A stretch of 64,000 nucleotides of DNA from Amycolatopsis sp. MtRt-6. GTDB lineage: Bacteria > Actinomycetota > Actinomycetes > Mycobacteriales > Pseudonocardiaceae. The stretch covers positions 97,486 through 161,485 of the forward strand of contig NZ_JADWPD010000015.1 of assembly GCF_017308975.1 (NCBI RefSeq), read 5' to 3'. Positions 18,150-27,293 of this stretch are shown piece by piece (positions within the stretch are counted from its first letter, which is position 1; every line of letters starts with the position of its first letter). A program made the translations under genes and the position numbers. The notes under the pieces were generated by a model. It saw only the letters and a list, made by a program, of their open reading frames with translations. It ran no database searches and was not told where the DNA came from.

Positions 18150-19001
18150 GTGCACGGGCACCAGAACGGACTCAAGACGGCACTGCTGCTCGGCCTGCTG
18201 TCGGCGATCATCGTCGCGCTCAGCGGGCTCTTCGGGCGCGGCGCCCTGGTCATCGGCCTGCTCGTCGCCCTCGGGATGAACGCGTTCGCCTACTTCAACT
18301 CCGACAAGCTGGCCCTGCGCGCGATGCGGGCGCGGCCGGTGTCCGAGGTCGAGCAGCCCGCGATGTACCGCATCGTGCGCGAGCTCGCGCAGGTCGCCCG
18401 CCAGCCGATGCCGCAGCTCTACATCAGCCCGACGGTCGCGCCCAACGCGTTCGCGACCGGCCGCAACCCGCGGCACGCGGCGGTCTGCTGCACCACCGGC
18501 ATCCTCGACCTGCTCGACGAGCGCGAGCTGCGTGCCGTGCTCGGCCACGAGCTGTCCCACGTCTACAACCGCGACATCCTGATCTCGTGCGTGGCCGGCG
18601 CGCTGGCCAGCGTGATCAGCGTGCTCGCGAACATCGCGCTGTTCTTCGGCGGCAGCAACCGCGACGGGAACCCGCTGGTCAGCCTGCTGCTGATCTTCGT
18701 CGGCCCGATCGCGGCCGCCGTCATCCGGATGGGCGTGAGCCGCTCGCGGGAGTACCAGGCCGACGCGTCCGGCGCCGAGCTGACCGGCGACCCGCTGGGC
18801 CTGGCGTCGGCGCTGCGGAAGCTGGACGCCGGCACACGGGCGCGGCCGCTGGCCGCCGAGCCGCAGCTGGTGTCGCAGTCGCACCTGATGATCGCGAACC
18901 CATTCCGCCCGGGCGAGGGCCTGAGCAAGCTGTTCTCGACCCACCCGCCGATCGCCGACCGCATCGCGCGGCTCGAGGAGATGGCGCGGCGCCGGTTCTA
19001 G
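18150..19001 (+). CDS. htpX: HtpX-like membrane zinc metalloprotease
   Basis: A 283-residue M48 family protease with two N-terminal membrane helices and further hydrophobic segments. The zinc motif is HELSH (His133, Glu134, His137), and SREYQAD supplies Glu201 as probable third ligand. It degrades misfolded membrane proteins from the cytoplasmic side. I chose GTG 18150, with GGAGG nine bases upstream. Its TAG stop and the TAG stop of the convergent rmlA gene are formed by the same CTAG palindrome (18998-19001). Confidence 0.88.
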   Translation: MHGHQNGLKTALLLGLLSAIIVALSGLFGRGALVIGLLVALGMNAFAYFNSDKLALRAMRARPVSEVEQPAMYRIVRELAQVARQPMPQLYISPTVAPNAFATGRNPRHAAVCCTTGILDLLDERELRAVLGHELSHVYNRDILISCVAGALASVISVLANIALFFGGSNRDGNPLVSLLLIFVGPIAAAVIRMGVSRSREYQADASGAELTGDPLGLASALRKLDAGTRARPLAAEPQLVSQSHLMIANPFRPGEGLSKLFSTHPPIADRIARLEEMARRRF

Positions 19002-19879
19002 GCCGACGCCCCCGCCGCCACGGCGACGGCCTTCACGTAGTCGCCGTAGCCGGACTTCGCGAGCTTCTCGCCCAGCGCGTAGCACTCGGCGGCGTCGATG
19101 AAGCCCATGCGCAGCGCGATCTCCTCCAGGCAGGCGATGCGCACGCCGGTGCGGTGCTCCAGCACCTGGACGAACTGGCCGGCTTCGAGCAGCGAGTCGT
19201 GCGTGCCGGTGTCGAGCCAGGCGAACCCGCGGCTGAGCTCGACCAGCGTCGCGCGGTCCTGGCGCAGGTAGGTCAGGTTGACGTCGGTGATCTCCAGCTC
19301 ACCACGCGCCGACGGCTGCAGCGCGCGGGCGATGTCGACGACCTGGTTGTCGTAGAAGTACAGGCCGGTGATCGCCTTGTTGGAGCGCGGCTTGAGCGGC
19401 TTCTCCTCGATGGTGAGCAGCTTGCCCGTCTCGTCGACCTCGCCGACGCCGTAGCGCTCGGGGTCCTTGACCGGGTAGCCGAACAGGACGCAGCCGTCGA
19501 GCTCGTCCACGGCCTGCCGGAGGCGGCCGGAGAAGCCCTGGCCGTAGAAGATGTTGTCGCCGAGGACGAGGGCCACGTCGTCGTCGCCGATGAAGTCCGC
19601 GCCGATCACGAACGCCTCGGCCAGCCCGTTCGGGCTCGGCTGCTCGGCGTAGGAGAAGGTGACGCCGAACTGGTCGCCGTTGCCCAGCAGCCTGCGGAAC
19701 ATCGGCAGGTCGGTGGGGGTGGAGATGACGAGGATCTCGCGGATCCCGGCCAGCATCAGCACCGAGATCGGGTAGTAGACCATCGGCTTGTCGTAGACCG
19801 GCAGCAGCTGTTTGGACACCGCCTGGGTGATCGGGTGCAGGCGTGTCCCGCTGCCTCCGGCCAGCACGATGCCCTTCAT
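18998..19879 (-). CDS. rmlA: Glucose-1-phosphate thymidylyltransferase RmlA
   Basis: A 293-residue RmlA/RfbA: MKGIVLAGGSGTRLHP nucleotide loop, SKQLLPVYDKPM, LVLGDNIFYG, FGYPVKDPERYGV and WLDTGTHDSLLEA are all canonical. It makes dTDP-glucose, the precursor of rhamnose and of many deoxysugars. No rmlB, rmlC or rmlD proper adjoins it here; the RmlC-like enzyme at 7493-8041 lies in a separate operon. It converges on htpX with a four-base overlap. Confidence 0.93.
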   Translation of the reverse strand: MKGIVLAGGSGTRLHPITQAVSKQLLPVYDKPMVYYPISVLMLAGIREILVISTPTDLPMFRRLLGNGDQFGVTFSYAEQPSPNGLAEAFVIGADFIGDDDVALVLGDNIFYGQGFSGRLRQAVDELDGCVLFGYPVKDPERYGVGEVDETGKLLTIEEKPLKPRSNKAITGLYFYDNQVVDIARALQPSARGELEITDVNLTYLRQDRATLVELSRGFAWLDTGTHDSLLEAGQFVQVLEHRTGVRIACLEEIALRMGFIDAAECYALGEKLAKSGYGDYVKAVAVAAGASA

Positions 19880-19930
19880 GGACTGCCTCCCTGCTCCGCG
19901 GTTGGGACCTCCCCACCCTACGGGCCACGA

Positions 19931-21067
19931 TCAGAAGGCGGATCCCTTACCGAAGTAGGCCTTGCAGCCGGAGTTGTCCTCGGTGGCGATCTCCAGCACG
20001 TTCCGGCCGTCGTCGACCGGCAGGAGCGTCGAGGAGTAGTTGGGGCAGAAGTGGTTGCGGATGCCGGTGATGTGCACGGGAGCGGGCAGCTCGTACCAGT
20101 GACCGCTGCCGAAGTGGTCGTTCGCCAGCAGCACCTGGCCGTTCTGCGGCTGCGGCACGCCCTTGGAGTTGGTGTAGATCTGCCCGACCATGACGATCCG
20201 CACCCCGTTCGGGCCGCCGGGGAAGAGGGTGACCGTCTGCGCGTGCTGGAAGTAGTTGCCGGTGGCGGTGTCGACGCGGGTGCCGGGGTCGGCGGGGTCG
20301 CCCCAGTTGGCGCCGTCGGCGGAGATCTTGAAGTACGGGTCGCAGTAGCGGTCGCGGAAGTTGCAGATCTCGTAGGCGAAGTAGTAGCGGCCGTCGGGCA
20401 GCCGCCGGATGATCGGCATGCCGGGCCGGACGCGGTCGGGCGGGATCGCCATGGTGAGCTGCTTGGTGCCCCAGTTCACGCCGTCGGTCGAGGCGACCCG
20501 GTTGAGCACCTGCGCGTACTTCGGCGCCTGCGTCTCGTCGGCGAAGTGGAGCCACAGCGTGCCGCCGGCGTCGACGGTGAACTCGGGCTCCCAGATGCCG
20601 TCGATGTTGTGCGACCGCGCGGCCTCGGACAGGAAGGTCCACGAGCGGCCGGCGTCCTTGCTGGCCCAGACGCGGATCCCGATGCGGCGCTGCGGCCCGG
20701 CGTCCTGCCGGTAGGACGCGGCCCACAGCAGCGTCCCCGCGCGGAGCCTGCCGACGCGTTCCGGCAGCTCGTAGACGGTGCCGCAGCACATGCCGGCCCG
20801 GCCGTCGGGGTCGCGGATCGCGCCGACCTGGTGGAACGACTCGCCTTCGTCGGTGCTCTCCAGGACCGGGGTGAACTTGCCGCCGGCGTCTTCGCTGGTC
20901 AGCGTGGCGATGATGCGCCCGCGGCCGGCGGCGGAGTGTTCGAGGCGGATCAGGCGCGCGTACGCGCCGAAGCCGGGGACGAGCTGTTTGCGCTCGGCCG
21001 CGCTCGCCGGCGTGAGCAGCGAGGCGACGGCCGAGAGGGTCAGCACGAAGACCAGCAAGCGACGCAT
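19931..21067 (-). CDS. Secreted sialidase-fold (BNR) glycoside hydrolase-like protein
   Basis: A 378-residue exported protein. The signal peptide (MRRLLVFVLTLSAVASLL, cleavage after ASA at residue 23) precedes a six-bladed propeller fold with Asp-box-like motifs such as STDEGESF, SKDAGRSW and SADGANW. This fold hosts sialidases (GH33), exo-arabinanases (GH93) and related glycosidases. Lysine/arginine-rich active-site triads cannot be assigned by eye, so the substrate is open. I chose ATG 21067 because GGAGGAGG is correctly spaced; a GTG at 21082 would overlap that site. It faces a divergent lipoprotein gene across 134 bp. Confidence 0.7.
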   Translation of the reverse strand: MRRLLVFVLTLSAVASLLTPASAAERKQLVPGFGAYARLIRLEHSAAGRGRIIATLTSEDAGGKFTPVLESTDEGESFHQVGAIRDPDGRAGMCCGTVYELPERVGRLRAGTLLWAASYRQDAGPQRRIGIRVWASKDAGRSWTFLSEAARSHNIDGIWEPEFTVDAGGTLWLHFADETQAPKYAQVLNRVASTDGVNWGTKQLTMAIPPDRVRPGMPIIRRLPDGRYYFAYEICNFRDRYCDPYFKISADGANWGDPADPGTRVDTATGNYFQHAQTVTLFPGGPNGVRIVMVGQIYTNSKGVPQPQNGQVLLANDHFGSGHWYELPAPVHITGIRNHFCPNYSSTLLPVDDGRNVLEIATEDNSGCKAYFGKGSAF

Positions 21068-21201
21068 CCCGACCTCCTCCACACGCGGTGACCGCGCGAT
21101 TACAGCACGACCGGTGGTCTTGGGCGGGGTGCATTCACGCGTTCGGGTAACGCTCCTGGTCTGCGGGCCGAAAGATCACTGAGGGCAGTTGAGGGGGGAC
21201 G

Positions 21202-21861
21202 ATGAAAATCCGGCTGGCCGGCCTGCTGGTCCTGGTCCTGGCTTCGGCGTGCGCGCCGCCGACCGGGTACGGCACGATCGTCACGGAGTCCTTCGCACCT
21301 TCGGCTCCTTCGACGGCGCCGGCTGCTGTTCCCCGTGACGTGCCGCCGGAGACGCACACGGGCACGGGCAGCGGCGAGTTCGCGACGACCTGGCCGGCGG
21401 ACCAGGTGGGCTTCTTCACGTTCGACTGCCCGAAGTGCACGGCCAACGTGATCATCGACACCGACGGCGGCGAGCACGGCCTGGTCAACGCGATCGGCGC
21501 GTACAAGGGCACGACGTGGATGAACACGGACCCGGACCGCCCGACGAAGAGGGTGACGGTCCACGCGAACGCCCCCTGGACGGCAACGATCGCGGACCAC
21601 CGGAGCATCCCGACGGCAGAGGCCGGCAAGGAGACGGCCGACCGCGGCGACGCGGTGCTCAAGCTCCCGGCGGGCGTGACACGCATCCGCTTCACGGCGA
21701 AGACCCGCGGCAGCGTGGGGCTGTGGGTGATGACGTCGCCGTCGGACCGGGACTTGATCTTGAACCAGATCGGTGATCTGCAGGTGGAGCGGGACGTGAC
21801 CGGGCCGGCTTACCTGCAGGTGGACAGCTATGAGGCGAGCTGGACGCTGACGCCGTCCTGA
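21202..21861 (+). CDS. Putative secreted lipoprotein of unknown function
   Basis: A 219-residue lipoprotein: a positively charged start, hydrophobic run and lipobox LASAC with acylation at Cys17. A Pro/Ser/Ala linker (residues ~28-55) leads to a compact beta-rich domain with CPKC at about residues 75-78. The domain resembles no family I can name. A ribosome-binding GGGGGG-like run precedes the ATG. It converges on yajQ with a strong hairpin between the two genes. Confidence 0.7.
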   Translation: MKIRLAGLLVLVLASACAPPTGYGTIVTESFAPSAPSTAPAAVPRDVPPETHTGTGSGEFATTWPADQVGFFTFDCPKCTANVIIDTDGGEHGLVNAIGAYKGTTWMNTDPDRPTKRVTVHANAPWTATIADHRSIPTAEAGKETADRGDAVLKLPAGVTRIRFTAKTRGSVGLWVMTSPSDRDLILNQIGDLQVERDVTGPAYLQVDSYEASWTLTPS

Positions 21862-21888
21862 GCGGGCACCCGGAGCCCGGGTGCCCGC
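21862..21888. terminator. Bidirectional hairpin terminator between convergent genes
   Basis: A perfect 12-bp stem, GCGGGCACCCGG paired with CCGGGTGCCCGC, around a 3-base loop. It starts just after the lipoprotein stop and ends before the yajQ stop. No T-run follows, which is usual for actinobacterial terminators. Serving both strands is inference from position. Confidence 0.7.
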
Positions 21889-21895
21889 GGCGGCG

Positions 21896-22387
21896 TCACC
21901 GGTAGTTCGTGAACTGCAGCGCGATCTCGAAGTCCTTGCCCTTCAGCAGGGCGATGACCTCCTGCAGCTGGTCCTTCTTCTTGCCCGACACCCGCAGCTG
22001 GTCGCCCTGGATCTGGGCCTGGACGCCCTTGGGGCCTTCGTCGCGGATGAACTTGGCGATCTGCTTCGCCTTGTCCGAGGCGATGCCCTGGAGGATCTTG
22101 CCGGAGATCTTGTAGATCTTGCCCGACAGCGCCGGCTCGCCGGCTTCGAAGGCCTTCAGCGAGATGCTGCGCTTGATCAGCTTCTCCTTGAACACCTCGA
22201 CCGCCGCCAGGGCGCGCTCCTCGGTCTCGGACTCGATCGTGAGGGCCTCCTCGCCGGCCCAGTTGATCGTCGTGCCCGTGCCGCGGAAGTCGAACCGGGT
22301 GCCCAGCTCCTTGCTCGCCTGGTTGAGCGCGTTGTCCACCTCCTGGCGGTCGACCTTGCTCACGACGTCGAAAGAGGGATCCGCCAC
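21896..22387 (-). CDS. yajQ: YajQ family nucleotide-binding protein
   Basis: A 163-residue YajQ/DUF520 protein: MADPSFDVVSKVDRQEVDNA at the N-terminus, TRFDFRGTG and the C-terminal VRVSGKKKDQLQ-like and ALQFTNYR blocks are nearly universal in the family. It has two ferredoxin-like domains and binds nucleotides; homologues in some bacteria bind c-di-GMP. In this genome a c-di-GMP enzyme gene lies 5 kb away, but a link is only speculation. It is monocistronic and convergent with the lipoprotein gene. Confidence 0.9.
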   Translation of the reverse strand: MADPSFDVVSKVDRQEVDNALNQASKELGTRFDFRGTGTTINWAGEEALTIESETEERALAAVEVFKEKLIKRSISLKAFEAGEPALSGKIYKISGKILQGIASDKAKQIAKFIRDEGPKGVQAQIQGDQLRVSGKKKDQLQEVIALLKGKDFEIALQFTNYR

Positions 22388-22447
22388 GTGTCCTCACACC
22401 TCGTACTCGCTTGTCAGGGCTTCCCAGCCTAGCCCCGGGTAACCCGG

Positions 22448-22478
22448 TTGCTCCCCGCCGGGAGCGGTTGGGTAAGCT
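22448..22478 (+). promoter_or_regulatory. Possible promoter of tRNA-Tyr
   Basis: TTGCTC (22448-22453) and TAAGCT (22473-22478) are separated by 19 bp and lie about 26 bp upstream of the tRNA. The spacing is slightly long, so this is a weak call. Confidence 0.3.
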
Positions 22479-22504
22479 TCACCCCGGCCGGTGAGACCGG
22501 CCTG

Positions 22505-22586
22505 GGCGGGTTACCCGAGTGGCCAAAGGGGACTGGCTGTAAACCAGTTGGCATTGCCTACGGGGGTTCGAATCCCTCACCCGCCA
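22505..22586 (+). tRNA. tRNA-Tyr (GTA)
   Basis: An 82-nt cloverleaf. The acceptor stem GGCGGGT pairs with ACCCGCC, with discriminator A. The anticodon arm ACTGG-CTGTAAA-CCAGT presents GTA, so it reads UAC/UAU. A long variable arm of the class II tyrosine type follows, then the T arm with GGTTCGAATCC. CCA is not encoded. A strong hairpin terminator follows four bases later. Confidence 0.95.
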
Positions 22587-22589
22587 CAC

Positions 22590-22632
22590 ACGAGTGAGCC
22601 CCGTGACCGGAATGGTCACGGGGCTCACTCGT
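22590..22632 (+). terminator. Terminator of tRNA-Tyr
   Basis: A perfect 19-bp inverted repeat (22590-22608 with 22614-22632) around a GGAAT loop. It lies directly behind tRNA-Tyr and before the convergent lon gene, so it may also stop lon transcripts. Confidence 0.85.
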
Positions 22633-22689
22633 ATGACCGGCCGACTCCCTTTGCGGGAGAAGGGAACCGACCGTCGGCGGCGCTCGGGG

Positions 22690-25092
<2,403 letters not shown>

Positions 25093-25107
25093 GTGCACTC
25101 CTCGTGT

Positions 25108-25130
25108 AGTTGAGTCTGCCTAGCTCAACT
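25108..25130 (-). promoter_or_regulatory. HAIR-like HspR operator upstream of lon
   Basis: AGTTGAG (25108-25114) and CTCAACT (25124-25130) form a perfect inverted repeat with nine bases between. Written as half-sites it reads GTTGAGT-N7-GCTCAAC, close to the HspR-associated inverted repeat CTTGAGT-N7-ACTCAAG. It lies in the short leader of lon, a known HspR target in Streptomyces. Binding is inferred. Confidence 0.65.
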
Positions 25131-25192
25131 CTCCGATGGGAGCGTTTGTTTCCGATGGTGCGTTCGCCCACAGCGATCGAAGAAACCGCAGG

Positions 25193-26047
25193 TCAGCGGC
25201 CTGGTTTCGCCGCGACGGCGCACCACGCGAACGGCCGGGCCTCCGCCTCCAGGGCGTTGATCTTCCGGTCCGGCCGCCAGTCCGGCAGGTGCACGATGCC
25301 CGGCTCCAGCAGCTGCCAGTCGCCGAAGAGCGGCTCGATCTCTTCGCGGTCGCGCAACCAGACCGGGTTGCTCGTCTTCCGGTACTGCTCGACGAACCAG
25401 CGCAGCCCTTCGAGCATTTCGCCGCTGCCGTCGCCTTCGCTCATCTGGGAGATCGCCAGCCAGCTGCCCGGCGCGAGCGCGTCGCGGTACGTCGCCAGCA
25501 GGTCCTCCGGGTCGTCGTCCGGGCCGACGAAGTGCAGCACCGCCGCCATGATCAGGCAGACCGGCTGCGAGAAGTCGATGAGCCGCCGCGTTTCCGGCGC
25601 GCGCAGCACCGACTTCGCGTCCCGCATGTCCGCCTGGACGATGCCCGCCCAGTCGGTCGCCGCGCTCTCTTCGAGGATCAGCGTCGCGTGGGCGACCGCG
25701 ACCGGCTCGTAGTCGACGTAGACGACCTTCGCGTCGTGGTCGTCGGGCAGCTCCGCCTCGACGACCTCGTGCACGTTGCCCGCCGTCGGCACGCCCGAGC
25801 CGAGGTCGATGAACTGCCGGATGCCGGCCCGCAACGCCGCGCGCACCGCGCGGTTCATGAACTCGCGGTTCTGCTTCGACCCCGGGCGCACCAGCGGCCA
25901 CTGCTGCTCCATGCGCCTGCCGAACTCGCGGTCCACGGCCCAGTTCTGCGTACCGCCCAGGTACCAGTCGTAGATCCGGGCCGCGGACGGCTTCTCGGTG
26001 TCGACACCCTCGGGCGCTCTCGGCGCGGAATCTCGCTGGTCGGTCAC
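25193..26047 (-). CDS. SAM-dependent methyltransferase of the DUF574 group
   Basis: A 284-residue protein of the actinobacterial DUF574 (Methyltransf_19) family. PSAARIYDWYLGGTQNWAVDR is the family N-terminal block; FIDLGSGVPTAGNVHE is the SAM-binding loop, followed by VVYVDYEPVAVAH and VLHFV. The family is greatly expanded in actinomycetes and its substrates are largely unknown. It is oriented with lon but separated by 100 bp, and it is followed by a GNAT gene in the same direction 71 bp upstream. Confidence 0.85.
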   Translation of the reverse strand: MTDQRDSAPRAPEGVDTEKPSAARIYDWYLGGTQNWAVDREFGRRMEQQWPLVRPGSKQNREFMNRAVRAALRAGIRQFIDLGSGVPTAGNVHEVVEAELPDDHDAKVVYVDYEPVAVAHATLILEESAATDWAGIVQADMRDAKSVLRAPETRRLIDFSQPVCLIMAAVLHFVGPDDDPEDLLATYRDALAPGSWLAISQMSEGDGSGEMLEGLRWFVEQYRKTSNPVWLRDREEIEPLFGDWQLLEPGIVHLPDWRPDRKINALEAEARPFAWCAVAAKPGR

Positions 26048-26118
26048 TTCAGGCTCCCCTCGCTCGCGGCGAAGCCCAGCCTATAAGCCCCGGGCACCCC
26101 CGGAAATCCTCCGGTAGC

Positions 26119-27057
26119 TCACCGGACAGCCGGCCGGCGCTGCCAGTACGTCCACAGCGGGCGGTACCCCTGCGCGTACCAGAACGGCGTCGACAGCGGG
26201 TTCGCCGCGGCGTGGTGCAGCAGGACGACGTCGGCGCCTTCCTCGTCGAGGACGTGGTGGGCGTGCGTCGCCAGCGCGGTGCCGACGCCGGACGACCGCG
26301 CGGCCTCCGCCACCGCCAGCGACGACAGGTAGCCGACGCGGGACGCGGCGACGCGGCCGCTGATCCAGCCGGTCTCGCCCGGGTGCTGGACGCTCACCAT
26401 GCCGAGCGGCCGGCCGTACAGCTCGGCGATCCACAGTGGCGGCTCCGGCCGCTTCAGCTGCTCGGCGAGGTCCTTGGCCAGGATCTCCTCGACACCGGTG
26501 CGCCAGTTCACCGTGCCGTACTGGGCGTCGTAGGAGTGCAGCTCCATGCCGAGCGCCACCGCGGTCTCGAGGTCATCGGGCTCGGCGCGGCGGATCTTGA
26601 CACCGGGCGTCCCCAGCGGAGTCGCCGGGACGTGCCGCTGGGCCGGGCGGACCGCGACCACCCGCAGCGGCGCGAAGCCGTGGTGCAGCATTTCGCGCGC
26701 GCCGGCGGCATCCCGGCTCGCCCGCGGCACGATCGCCGCCGTCTCCGTGTCGCCGCGCTCGGCCACCGCGCGCAGATGTTCATCCCATCGAGTGAGCAGG
26801 GCGTCCAGCACCGCCGCCGGCTGCGGGCCGGCCAGCTGGACGTCGAGCCGGTGTTCGGTCAGCGCCCGCCACGGCGCGTTCGGGGCGTCGCGGTCGACCT
26901 GGACCCGGGAAGCCAGCCCGGAAGCGGCGGAATCGCCCGTCGCGACTTCCAGCACCACGGCGTTTTCGGCTGCCTCGAAGGGAGTTGATCCGGGGAGGAG
27001 GGAGTCCACCGCCGCGAGCCGGGTCGCGTGCTCGGTGGCAATCACATCGCTGTGCAT
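26119..27057 (-). CDS. GNAT family N-acetyltransferase
   Basis: A 312-residue protein whose C-terminal half is a GNAT domain: LGMVSVQHPG, YLSSLAVAEAARSSGVGTAL (acetyl-CoA loop ARSSGVGTAL) and LLHHAAANPLSTPFWYAQGY are diagnostic. The N-terminal half (~150 residues) resembles a second, degenerate GNAT fold, as in many double-GNAT actinobacterial enzymes. The acceptor is unknown. It diverges from the GGDEF/EAL gene across a 236-bp spacer. Confidence 0.8.
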   Translation of the reverse strand: MHSDVIATEHATRLAAVDSLLPGSTPFEAAENAVVLEVATGDSAASGLASRVQVDRDAPNAPWRALTEHRLDVQLAGPQPAAVLDALLTRWDEHLRAVAERGDTETAAIVPRASRDAAGAREMLHHGFAPLRVVAVRPAQRHVPATPLGTPGVKIRRAEPDDLETAVALGMELHSYDAQYGTVNWRTGVEEILAKDLAEQLKRPEPPLWIAELYGRPLGMVSVQHPGETGWISGRVAASRVGYLSSLAVAEAARSSGVGTALATHAHHVLDEEGADVVLLHHAAANPLSTPFWYAQGYRPLWTYWQRRPAVR

Positions 27058-27162
27058 GCGCCCATTGAAGCGCTACCGGCGTTCCGATGCGCACAGAACC
27101 GGGCGAGTTCGGACATCCGGCGTTTCACTCCTTGGTCCACGCAGGTCAGCGCGTTCGAGGCA

Positions 27163-27191
27163 TTGTTAACCCTGGGGTGATCTCCTACTGT
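27163..27191 (+). promoter_or_regulatory. Probable promoter of the GGDEF/EAL gene
   Basis: TTGTTA (27163-27168) and TACTGT (27186-27191) are separated by exactly 17 bp in the divergent spacer. They lie about 100 bases upstream of the ATG at 27294. This fits a principal-sigma promoter, but no transcript data support it. Confidence 0.4.
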
Positions 27192-27293
27192 CTCGAAAGG
27201 GACACGGGTACGCCCTACGGGGTACGGTATGGCCCTTGTCCACACCCGAAGTCACGGATCAGCACCGGTGGACAAGCCGGGAGGGAAGGTCGG

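Noticed and set aside
22590..22632. 19-bp inverted repeat beside tRNA-Tyr as an integration (att) site
   Set aside because: There is no integrase gene or tRNA 3' duplication in the window; a terminator explains it fully.
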